Shown here: piece after piece, positions 44,383 to 51,801 of the stretch | How positions within the stretch are numbered: position 1 is the stretch's first letter | How the letters are laid out: each line of letters begins with the position of its first letter | Assembly: GCA_002309015.1 (NCBI GenBank) | Contig: DBWM01000025.1 | Coordinates: 6,255-70,254, forward strand | Direction of reading: 5' to 3' | DNA length: 64,000 nucleotides | DNA from: Myxococcales bacterium UBA1238 | Lineage (GTDB): Bacteria > Myxococcota_A > Bradymonadia > UBA7976 > UBA1532 | Translations under genes and position numbers: made by a program | The notes under the pieces: model-generated | Databases searched by the model: none | What the model was told of the DNA's origin: nothing | What the model saw: only the letters and a program-made list of their open reading frames with translations

Positions 44383-45591
44383 ATGAACAAAAACGCCCCT
44401 CGTATTCTCAGAACGCGCCCCTTCTCGCCGCAGGATCTCGACCCCGACGCCCTCAAAACGCTCCGCAGACTCCGCGAACTGGGCTTCACCGCTTACCTTG
44501 TGGGCGGTGGCGTGCGGGATCTGTTGCTGGGCAGACGCCCCAAAGACTTCGACATCAGCACCGACGCGCGACCCGAAGAGCTGCACGAACTGTTCCGCAA
44601 CTGCCGCATCATCGGCCGCAGATTTCGCCTGGCCCACATGCTGTTTGCGGGCGGAAAGATCATTGAAGTCGCCACCTTCAGAGCCGCACCTCCCCAGCAG
44701 GGCAAAGCCGGTGCGCTGATCCTGGACGACAACGCCTTCGGCACCCCCGAAAGTGACGCCTTCCGCCGGGATTTCACCGTCAACGGCCTGTTCTACGACG
44801 CCGCCCAAAACGCCGTCATCGATTACGTGGGCGGCCTCGAAGATCTCGAAAAACGCCTCCTCCGCACCATCGGCGCGCCCAAAGTCCGCTTCGGCGAGGA
44901 TCCCGTCCGCATCCTCCGTGGCGTTAAATTCGCGGCACGCCTGGGGTTAAACATCGATCCCGACTGCCTCGCAGCCATGAAGAGCGAACGATGGCGGTTG
45001 AGGGATGCGGCGATCCCCCGCCTTCTGGAGGAACTCCTTCGCATGATGCTCGGGGGGGGTGCTGCGCGATCGCTGACCCTCATGCAGGATCTCGGCATCC
45101 TCGATCTCCTGATGCCCGAGGTTGCAGCCTTCATGGATGCGGCGAGTGAGTCCGATCGGGCGCAGTTGATGGACCTCGCCTCCGCCCTCGATGCTCGCTA
45201 TGAAGGACAACGTGAGACGCAGACTGCGGTGGCCTGGGCCGTACTCTTCTGGCCTCTTTATCGCAATATCCTGACCACCTTGCCGCGCCCCCCGTCCATC
45301 GATGAGCTCCGACAGATCGCTCACCTCCTTGTGGCGGCGGCTGCCCGCAGATTAGCGATCCCCAAACGCGATATCTCGACGCTGGTCTCTATATTAGAGG
45401 GCCAGGTACGCTACGATCCCGCAAGACCCGGTAAGCGCAGTCGCATTGGCAGGCACCCCTCGTTTGCAAGCCTCCTCGATTTCTCGGAGCTTCGATTCGA
45501 AGCCCACCAGATCTCGGAGCGCAAGATCGAAGGCTGGAGACAACTTCGGGGAGATGGGGGGCGCAAAAAGCGGGGCAGGTTCCGCAGGTGA
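44383..45591 (+). CDS. pcnB: poly(A) polymerase / CCA-type nucleotidyltransferase
   Basis: 402 residues. Class II nucleotidyltransferase: AYLVGGGVRDLLLGRRPKDFD (the catalytic GG-DxD block, shortened here) near residue 35, GRRFRLAHM (the segment used to separate poly(A) polymerase from CCA enzymes), RRDFTVNGLFYD, and EDPVRILRGVKFAARLG. The C-terminus is basic (GRKKRGRFRR), typical of PcnB. It adds A tails to RNA 3' ends and promotes RNA decay. No ribosome site before the ATG; a leaderless mRNA is possible. A run of eight G at 45052-45059 is a potential slippage site. The tRNAs in the window lack CCA, so a CCA activity is also required somewhere in the genome. Confidence 0.85.
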   Translation: MNKNAPRILRTRPFSPQDLDPDALKTLRRLRELGFTAYLVGGGVRDLLLGRRPKDFDISTDARPEELHELFRNCRIIGRRFRLAHMLFAGGKIIEVATFRAAPPQQGKAGALILDDNAFGTPESDAFRRDFTVNGLFYDAAQNAVIDYVGGLEDLEKRLLRTIGAPKVRFGEDPVRILRGVKFAARLGLNIDPDCLAAMKSERWRLRDAAIPRLLEELLRMMLGGGAARSLTLMQDLGILDLLMPEVAAFMDAASESDRAQLMDLASALDARYEGQRETQTAVAWAVLFWPLYRNILTTLPRPPSIDELRQIAHLLVAAAARRLAIPKRDISTLVSILEGQVRYDPARPGKRSRIGRHPSFASLLDFSELRFEAHQISERKIEGWRQLRGDGGRKKRGRFRR

Positions 45592-46049
45592 TATGGCTGG
45601 GGCAGCTGCTGATCCGAATCCCGCGAGCGGTGCTGCTTCTGGTAAATTCCCCAGGCCCGATGATCAGTCATCCATCCAGCGCAAACGCCGGGTGCGATGC
45701 TTGTCCTAAAACGATATTTAGGGTTCGAACTGCGTATTTTTTGTAGCGCCCTTGCGAAGGCAAAGATACAGAGCGGCTGCTGCGGAAAAGCAATTGATAA
45801 ACTGCTAACTGCTGAAATAAACGATGTTTTTGGCCAGAAGATGCGAACAGATTCAGGGCTGATTTCGCGAAAAATATGGGGAGCGAAAACTTTTCTTGAC
45901 GCCACAAAAGAATTTTGTAGGCTTCAGCTTGTTCAAAGATTTGCGAACGACTTGACTCGCATCTTTGGATTGCGTAGAGTAACCCACGTTTGTTGCCGAT
46001 TTTTTGAGTTTCGGCTTTTGATGACTTCTAAGTGTGAAGGAGATTTCAC
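45592..46049. promoter_or_regulatory. 458-bp region with promoter before the Asp-rich lipoprotein
   Basis: No protein gene with good support. It contains TTGACG at 45896-45901 preceded by TTTTC, the same -35 context as the tRNA promoter at 34086. A weak TAGGCT follows 16 bases later. Further upstream the stretch 45592-45890 shows nothing I can name. Confidence 0.35.
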
Positions 46050-46649
46050 ATGTTTCAATTGAAGAATGTTCTTGTTCTTGCTGCTGGTGCCCTGTTTGCT
46101 GCTGGTCTGTCCGCCTGCGACAGCGACGACGACGATGATGATGCCGATGGCGGCGACGACGACGCTCCTGTCTATTCCGTCCTCAAGATCACCGACCTCG
46201 ACAAGACGGACGATAACGACGGTACTTCCGGCGCTGATTTCTGCTCTATTCAGATCAAGTGCGGCGCTGATGGCAAGGCCGTTTCCGGCACTGCTTCTCT
46301 CAAAGTGGGTACTGGCGTTTGCACCGAAACCGTCAAGACTCACTGCGAAACTTCTGGCAACCGCTACGATGACGTCAGCAGGCTCAAGTTTGATGAATCC
46401 AACAAGTGCGAGAAGGCTCTCGATGTCGTCTCCATCGGTATCGACGGTGTGTTGACGGTGACTTACCAGGATAACCTGGCTGGCTGTGATGCCGTGATCG
46501 ATGAATACACTCCTGCCAACAAGGACAAGGAAAAGTACCAGGTCGAGATCTGCACTGCTGATGGCAAGTGCCTGACCGCTAAGCCGAACCCCGCGACCGG
46601 TGGTTTTTCTGCTAAATTACCCACGGCCGCCGCTGCCGACGCCGAGTAA
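46050..46649 (+). CDS. secreted Asp-rich lipoprotein
   Basis: 199 residues. Signal LVLAAGALFAAGLSAC followed directly by an acidic run (DSDDDDDDADGGDDD); the Cys at residue 23 would be lipid-modified. The rest (~155 residues) contains about eight Cys, suggesting disulfides, and repeated short beta-rich segments. Lys and Asp are balanced. I do not recognise a family. AAGGAGAT precedes the ATG by seven bases, and a strong terminator follows, so it is a monocistronic, probably well-expressed gene. The Asp run after the Cys is shared in style with the two lipoproteins near 55-58 kb. Confidence 0.85.
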   Translation: MFQLKNVLVLAAGALFAAGLSACDSDDDDDDADGGDDDAPVYSVLKITDLDKTDDNDGTSGADFCSIQIKCGADGKAVSGTASLKVGTGVCTETVKTHCETSGNRYDDVSRLKFDESNKCEKALDVVSIGIDGVLTVTYQDNLAGCDAVIDEYTPANKDKEKYQVEICTADGKCLTAKPNPATGGFSAKLPTAAAADAE

Positions 46650-46676
46650 TTCGTCTCGCGCAAGCGAACGATGTTA

Positions 46677-46706
46677 AAAAGGGAGTCTTCGGACTCCCTT
46701 TTTTTA
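46677..46706 (+). terminator. rho-independent terminator after the lipoprotein gene
   Basis: A-run, GGGAGTC, loop TTCG, GACTCCC, then seven T. A perfect seven-pair stem with UUCG loop. Confidence 0.95.
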
Positions 46707-46802
46707 TGCCTGCATTGAGAGCGGCGCTTTTTTACACAAATTCGCGTTCGTGAGGCTTGCCTTTCGCATCAATCTTTTGTTTGCTAGACCTAAGAGGTCG
46801 AT

Positions 46803-48617
46803 ATGAGTCAAGCTGGCGCAACATGGGCAGGAAACGATTTATGTAAACTTTTTGAAGGCCCGACTGAGGACAATCTTGACGCGCATGCTCGCCAGATGCT
46901 CGTCAAATCGCGCGATTTTTTTAAAGAAGTGGATCGCTTGCTCAAATCGATTTCGCTTTACGGTTTGCAGCATCCCGCCATCAATCAGCTCAAAATGCGC
47001 GCTTTCGACGTGCTCACCGAGCTTCTGGAGCTCCAGGATGAGGTGGGTTTTGAAGTCGGCCCTTACGATTTTTTGCTTTACGATCAAAGTATTTACGAAG
47101 ACGTCGGTGTAGAGAGCAGCTTCGTCTATAAGTTTTATCTCGATGGCATTCGGCGCATTTCCATTCGGAGGGGCGTGACGGTCGAGGAGATGCGCAGGCT
47201 GCTCGGGGTGGTGCTGAGCGACTGGCATGATCCGGCGCTTTTTGAAGACGACGCGGTGACGCTGTTTTGGACGCAGGCCTTTGAGCATATCCATTACACC
47301 GTCATGGAAAGCTTTCAAGACAACATCAAAGAGAGCGAGGCGCGGGCGCATTCGGTGGTGGGCATCATCGAGTCCGTGCGCAGGGGGGGGCAAATCTACG
47401 CGCGCAGGCCGATTTTTCGCGATGCGCATCTGGCCCTCGAAGCTTCGGATTTGGCGCAGTTTCAGGAAAATCCCTTTGCCCTCGACGAAATTTCGCTGGT
47501 GCGCCTGGCCAGTCTGATTCGCACTTACGATCGCGAAACCCTTGAAAAATTTATAGAAATCCTGTTTCGCGCAACGCTTCAGGGCATGGGCTCGCACGAG
47601 GAACGCCAGGAACGCGTGGTGGGGCTTTTCGATCGCATCGCGCGCCTGCTGCTCTCTTCGGGGCGCATCGACGAACTGGAGCGCCTGTTGCGCAAAATCC
47701 GCCTCCTCAAAGGGCCAGACGGCGTTTCGCTCCCGATCAATGTGGCGGTCATCGAAAAAATCCTGGGCATGTGGTCGGATCGCGAGTTTATTGAGACCCT
47801 GCTCGCTTATTTTGATGCGCCCGATTGCCCGTTCTGGGCTTCGGTTTTAGAAATCTGCAAGATGCTCAACGCCGAGGCGGCTTATAAAATCGTGGATTGC
47901 GCCGATCGCATTCAGAATGCCGCCTACCGCAAATCGCTGCTCGACTGGTTGCCCGAGCGCCTGCTCGGCCAGGAGCTGCGCGTCGCCCCGCTGTTAAAGA
48001 TGGTTTCTGAAGATGTGGCGCATATGCTGCTTCACGTGATCCTGCGGCCACCCTGGTTGTTTCAGACCGCGCAGCTCGCCATGGAAAGCCGCTTTGCGTC
48101 GGTGCGTTACGCGGGCATTTCGGCCCTTACGGATTGCAGGGAACCCGGTTTCGATGCGCTCATTCTTTCGGCGTTAAAGGACGATGCGCGCAAGGTGCGG
48201 GGGAAGGCGCTGCAGATTTTAATGAAGAATCCCCAATGCAGCCTCTCCGCTTACCTGATGGAGTCGATTGATAAAAAATCTTTTGATTCTGCGCCGTTAG
48301 AAGAAAAAAGACGGTTTTTTCTTGCGGTGGAGCGCTGCGGTGCGCCCGACGACTGGCTGCTCAAACAGTTTCACACGCATTCGCTGCTTCGTCGATCGGC
48401 TCTGGCCGAAAGGCGCCATTGTGCAGCCATCGCACTGGCGGTTCGGGAACATCCTCAGGCCAAGGCGCTGTTTGAAGCCTGCATTCAGGGGCTCTTTCAG
48501 CCCAAAATCGTGGTCGAAGCCTGCGTTTGGGGGGTTACTTATCTGGCCTGCGAGCCATTGGAGCGCGAGCGGCAGCGGCAGGCGTTCTTCTTTAGCAGCG
48601 AGGAGAAGGCATCGTGA
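46803..48617 (+). CDS. HEAT-like helical repeat protein paired with HD-GYP-like protein
   Basis: 604 residues without signal or membrane segment. Mostly helical; the C-terminal half contains HEAT-like units (SRFASVRYAGISALTD, DARKVRGKALQIL). The N-terminus has LLKSISLYGLQHPAI, a motif found at the start of many deltaproteobacterial HD-GYP-linked proteins. No catalytic motif visible. Its TGA overlaps the GTG of the next gene, so the two proteins are made together and probably interact. An eight-G tract at 47383-47390 could cause frameshift slippage. Function is unknown. Confidence 0.75.
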   Translation: MSQAGATWAGNDLCKLFEGPTEDNLDAHARQMLVKSRDFFKEVDRLLKSISLYGLQHPAINQLKMRAFDVLTELLELQDEVGFEVGPYDFLLYDQSIYEDVGVESSFVYKFYLDGIRRISIRRGVTVEEMRRLLGVVLSDWHDPALFEDDAVTLFWTQAFEHIHYTVMESFQDNIKESEARAHSVVGIIESVRRGGQIYARRPIFRDAHLALEASDLAQFQENPFALDEISLVRLASLIRTYDRETLEKFIEILFRATLQGMGSHEERQERVVGLFDRIARLLLSSGRIDELERLLRKIRLLKGPDGVSLPINVAVIEKILGMWSDREFIETLLAYFDAPDCPFWASVLEICKMLNAEAAYKIVDCADRIQNAAYRKSLLDWLPERLLGQELRVAPLLKMVSEDVAHMLLHVILRPPWLFQTAQLAMESRFASVRYAGISALTDCREPGFDALILSALKDDARKVRGKALQILMKNPQCSLSAYLMESIDKKSFDSAPLEEKRRFFLAVERCGAPDDWLLKQFHTHSLLRRSALAERRHCAAIALAVREHPQAKALFEACIQGLFQPKIVVEACVWGVTYLACEPLERERQRQAFFFSSEEKAS

Positions 48618-50098
48618 CCGAAATGAACAGCTGGGCGGGCGCGCTCGGTTTTTTGCGCGAGGTGGAGGATACCCAGCGCAACCGTTTTGATCCCCTGGCG
48701 CGCAATCTGGTCAATGCGCTCTTCGTGCTTTGGCGCTCGGGCTGTATGCACGACATCGACAACGACGCGATGATGCCGCCCTGCGAAGCGCTCATTTCTG
48801 CGGTCAACGGCTACCTGTCGCTCTATAACGAAGACGTCGCGCTGCAGCTGGTGGACGACAACTTTTTCCTCAACAAGCGCATCATCCATCTCGACTATTC
48901 GACCTTCGAGAATGTGCGCTATCTCCGCAGAATCTTTCACTTTTTAAAGATCGATGAGCTCGCGTTTACAGCCCCTCTGGATTTGCCCGCATGCAAGCGC
49001 TTTGTGCTTTGTTTTTTGGATACGCTGCACGGCGGGCAGCCCGCAACCGACTGGCAGTTGCCCGGCATCAAGCTGAGCGTGATGGATGCGGCCAATGTGC
49101 TGGAGCAGCTGGTGACGGACGATCCCCGAAGCCAGGTGCTGAATACCTACGCCTCCGGATTGCTGTTACTGCGCCAGTTTATTAACGATTTGCGAAAAGG
49201 TCGTTCGCCCCGGCATGTGCGCGTCAAGCGGCTCTGCATGGATCTGATCGATCTCAATCCCCGCTATCACGCGCTGTTGCTCGCCCTCATCCATCTCGAG
49301 GCCTATAAAGGGAATCTGTTCTGCCATATGCTCAATACGGCGGTGATGGCGCTGGTCTTCGGGCAGCGGCTGGGACTGATCAAGCAGACGCTGGTCGATT
49401 TGGGCATGGCGGCTTTTCACCATGATCTCGGCTGGGCATTGGTGGGGCGTCTGGGCGAGGAGGCGACTGGCGACGTGGTGCTCGGCATCGACGGCGTGGA
49501 GCTTTCGGGCGATGCGGAAGATATGGATAAGCAGCGCATGCAGGTGGTGCAGGCCTTGCTTCACGCGGGCGGTTTTAACGAGGTCGTGGTCAACCGGCTC
49601 ATCGTTGCCTATGAATGCCAGGTGGAACCCGATCGCGCGCCAAGTCATCTTTATTACAGCGAAATCAACGCGAGCTTTATGACTCAGGTGGTGCGCATCG
49701 CGAGCGCTTACGACGACTGGACCACCCCCAGAAAAGGGCGCCCCGCATTGCCGCCCGATCTCGCCATGAAGCGGATCCTGGACGACGGCGGCCAGGTCTT
49801 CGATCCCTTCATCGCCAAAACCTTTGTCAACTGCATCGGCCTCTACCCCGTGGGGACCTTCGTCGAGCTCGATACCGGCGAAAAGGCGATGGTCGTCAAT
49901 TTGCCCAGCAACCCCGTCCATTATCACCGGCCTCAGGTCAAGCTGTGCACCGACAGCATGGGCAAGGTTCTGCCGCACGGCGAGCTGGTTGATCTCGATA
50001 AAAAACGACCGAATGGTCAATACTTACGAACCATTGAACGTTCGGTGGATGCGCGCGAATATGGCCTGAGCATCGCGCATTTCTTTTTTGGGGCGTGA
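48614..50098 (+). CDS. HD-domain protein with degenerate GYP motif
   Basis: 494 residues. A long helical N-terminus similar in style to the upstream protein (YLSLYNEDVALQLVDDNFFLNK, shortened) precedes an HD-type region: FCHMLNTAVMALVFG and AAFHHDLGWA with an HHD metal-ligand pair. The DGxGYP and HHE motifs required for c-di-GMP hydrolysis in HD-GYP enzymes are not seen; VAYECQ stands where HHE usually is. The C-terminal FDPFIAKTFVNCIGLYPVGTFVEL is still the HD-GYP ending. It may be a nucleotide sensor or have lost activity. Coupled to the HEAT-like gene by a 4-base overlap. Confidence 0.8.
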   Translation: MTEMNSWAGALGFLREVEDTQRNRFDPLARNLVNALFVLWRSGCMHDIDNDAMMPPCEALISAVNGYLSLYNEDVALQLVDDNFFLNKRIIHLDYSTFENVRYLRRIFHFLKIDELAFTAPLDLPACKRFVLCFLDTLHGGQPATDWQLPGIKLSVMDAANVLEQLVTDDPRSQVLNTYASGLLLLRQFINDLRKGRSPRHVRVKRLCMDLIDLNPRYHALLLALIHLEAYKGNLFCHMLNTAVMALVFGQRLGLIKQTLVDLGMAAFHHDLGWALVGRLGEEATGDVVLGIDGVELSGDAEDMDKQRMQVVQALLHAGGFNEVVVNRLIVAYECQVEPDRAPSHLYYSEINASFMTQVVRIASAYDDWTTPRKGRPALPPDLAMKRILDDGGQVFDPFIAKTFVNCIGLYPVGTFVELDTGEKAMVVNLPSNPVHYHRPQVKLCTDSMGKVLPHGELVDLDKKRPNGQYLRTIERSVDAREYGLSIAHFFFGA

Positions 50099-50162
50099 GC
50101 GTTTATAGACGAAAAAGCGCTGTGCGGTTAGCATAGGGCGTTGATTTGAAGGAGAGATTGCG

Positions 50163-50963
50163 ATGATGGATCAGGCTGAATTGGCGCAACGCTTTCAGGT
50201 GATGGGGGATGCGCTCGCGGCGCGCGGGCATCGCGTGGTGGCGGCAGAAGCGCGTTCCCGGCTCGAATTGGGCGAGGTTGAAAGCTCGATTCATTTTTTG
50301 GAAGAGGCGCGAAATCAGCTTCACGAGGAGGTGATCGCACCGGTCATCGCAGGCTTGCGCGAATTTTTTGGTCGCGGTGAATCGGCGGCGGCTTTAACGC
50401 GTGATCCCCATTGGAAGGCGGCTGCAGACAAAGACAGCCAGGCAGCCGAAAAGATTGCCCAATTAACGGAAGGTTGCGATTTCCAGGCGCTTTTGACCTG
50501 CGCACAGCAATTGAGCGCGCCCGAATCAGCGGCTGCAGCAAAACCGGTGGAGCAAAAGCTGGTGCCCGCAGCGGTCGAAGTGCAGCCTCAGATGCCCGAG
50601 CAAAAGCCCTTCGAAAGCCCTGTTGCAGCGATTCAACAGCCCGAATTGCAGGCACGTTCGGACGTTCAGCCCGCTCAGTCGCAGCCTGATCAAAAAGCGG
50701 TGCCAGAGGGAACTGTTGCGCCCACGCTGGGCGACATGCTCAAAGAAGAATTGCCGCCCGTGGCCGAAAAAGCGTCTGCTCCTGCGCCTGCGGTTGCACC
50801 CCTTCGCGCCGAGACGCCTTCATTTGATGCGCCGACCTTTATTCCCGTTGCTCCGAAGATGATTGAAAAAGGCGGCAAGAATTCTCAAAAGAAGCTGGTT
50901 GTGGTGGGCGCCATCGGCTTAGGCCTCATCGCCATCGGCCTCATTTGCCTGTTTGCCCTCTGA
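50163..50963 (+). CDS. tail-anchored Pro/Ala-rich protein, unknown
   Basis: 266 residues. A helical N-terminal third (HFLEEARNQLHEEVIAP, RLELGEVESS), a Pro/Ala/Gln-rich disordered middle, and one C-terminal membrane helix (LVVVGAIGLGLIAIGLICLF) at about residues 243-264. The bulk therefore faces the cytoplasm if the tail is inserted post-translationally. No enzymatic motif. GAGATTG before the ATG is a modest ribosome site. Co-directional with the HD-GYP-like gene, 65 bases apart; function unknown. Confidence 0.7.
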   Translation: MMDQAELAQRFQVMGDALAARGHRVVAAEARSRLELGEVESSIHFLEEARNQLHEEVIAPVIAGLREFFGRGESAAALTRDPHWKAAADKDSQAAEKIAQLTEGCDFQALLTCAQQLSAPESAAAAKPVEQKLVPAAVEVQPQMPEQKPFESPVAAIQQPELQARSDVQPAQSQPDQKAVPEGTVAPTLGDMLKEELPPVAEKASAPAPAVAPLRAETPSFDAPTFIPVAPKMIEKGGKNSQKKLVVVGAIGLGLIAIGLICLFAL

Positions 50964-51004
50964 ACGCCCCGCCAGCTCCCTCTCTAAGGTTATATTCCAA
51001 ACAT

Positions 51005-51358
51005 TTACGCCAGAATGCGGTTGATGTCGCGTTCCGCCTGGATCGGTGCATCTGAAAGACCGCCGACGGTGGCCAGAAAGCTCGGCGCGTGGGCGATTTG
51101 AATGGGCCAGACATGCAGCGTCTGTCCCTGGGTCAGTTGGTCTAAATGCCATTTGATTTCGGGATGTTGGACGCTTACAGGAGTGAATGCGGCCAGGGAT
51201 TCGGTATCGATTCGGCCCGGACTGTGCGCGATGAGCAGGCCGTCCTGATCGGCAATGAAAGCGGCCAGGCAACCGCGTTTGTAGGCGAGATGGTCAAGGT
51301 AATAGCGCAGGGCTACGGGTTTTTCTTCGCTTCGACGCTGTCGACGTTCGATCATCAT
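51005..51358 (-). CDS. small roadblock-like protein
   Basis: 117 residues. The middle LAAFIADQDGLLIAHSPG is the roadblock/LC7 strand pattern (a di-Asp/Gly turn between two strands), followed by SLAAFTPV. It is shorter than MglB and lacks several conserved positions. It may dimerise with or bind another small GTPase partner, possibly MglA (inference). GAGGAG precedes the two ATGs (51358, 51355), either could start. It is 60 bases downstream of the Trm112-like gene on the same strand. Confidence 0.65.
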   Translation of the reverse strand: MMIERRQRRSEEKPVALRYYLDHLAYKRGCLAAFIADQDGLLIAHSPGRIDTESLAAFTPVSVQHPEIKWHLDQLTQGQTLHVWPIQIAHAPSFLATVGGLSDAPIQAERDINRILA

Positions 51359-51418
51359 GTACTCCTCAGCATGTAGTCTGAGAGAGCATAATGTGGTGTG
51401 TGGTAAGCGCCAAATTTT

Positions 51419-51673
51419 TTATGCGGTCAAAGAAATTGCGTCTTCGATGATCAGATCGGGGATGTCGTCCCAGATGGGGTAGAGCCATTGGCCGTCGGCG
51501 CGGATGAGGCCGCCTTCGAGCGCGCGTTCCACCTTTTTGCCCGCGCGATTCTGGCAGTTCGCTTCGTCAATTTTTTGATTGATTCGGGCGATCGTCGCCT
51601 CATCGGCCAGCTTTAAGGGTGCGCGCGTTTCGGGACAAACCAGCAGAGAGAGCAGTTGGGCATCGAGAGCCAT
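51419..51673 (-). CDS. Trm112/YcaR-like small protein
   Basis: 84 residues. The start LLSLLVCPETRAPLKL, the central GLIRADGQWLYPIWDDIPDLI and overall length match the Trm112/UPF0434 group, whose members activate methyltransferases (in eukaryotes and archaea) or are uncharacterised (in bacteria). The bacterial partner is unknown. Only one of the usual Cys pairs is evident. ATG at 51673 has GGAG seven bases upstream; the frame continues upstream to 51823 but this overlaps the ftsK promoter and is rejected. Confidence 0.75.
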   Translation of the reverse strand: MALDAQLLSLLVCPETRAPLKLADEATIARINQKIDEANCQNRAGKKVERALEGGLIRADGQWLYPIWDDIPDLIIEDAISLTA

Positions 51674-51747
51674 CGAAAATCTCCTTACAAAAAATCTCTT
51701 TAAAAATGCACCCTTTTTGAGCGTTTGGCAAGGGTGGGAACAGCTTC

Positions 51748-51775
51748 TTGACAGTATCCCACATGACCATACAAT
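51748..51775 (+). promoter_or_regulatory. promoter of ftsK
   Basis: TTGACA (51748-51753), 16-base spacer, TACAAT (51770-51775). The -35 matches consensus fully. Start near 51782 excludes any start codon before it. Confidence 0.75.
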
Positions 51776-51801
51776 TGCTCCGTTTGCATGGAGGTGGGGT
51801 T

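Noticed and set aside
45697..46062. A 121-residue open frame upstream of the Asp-rich lipoprotein
   Set aside because: It runs through the apparent promoter and ribosome site of the next gene and has no recognisable features.
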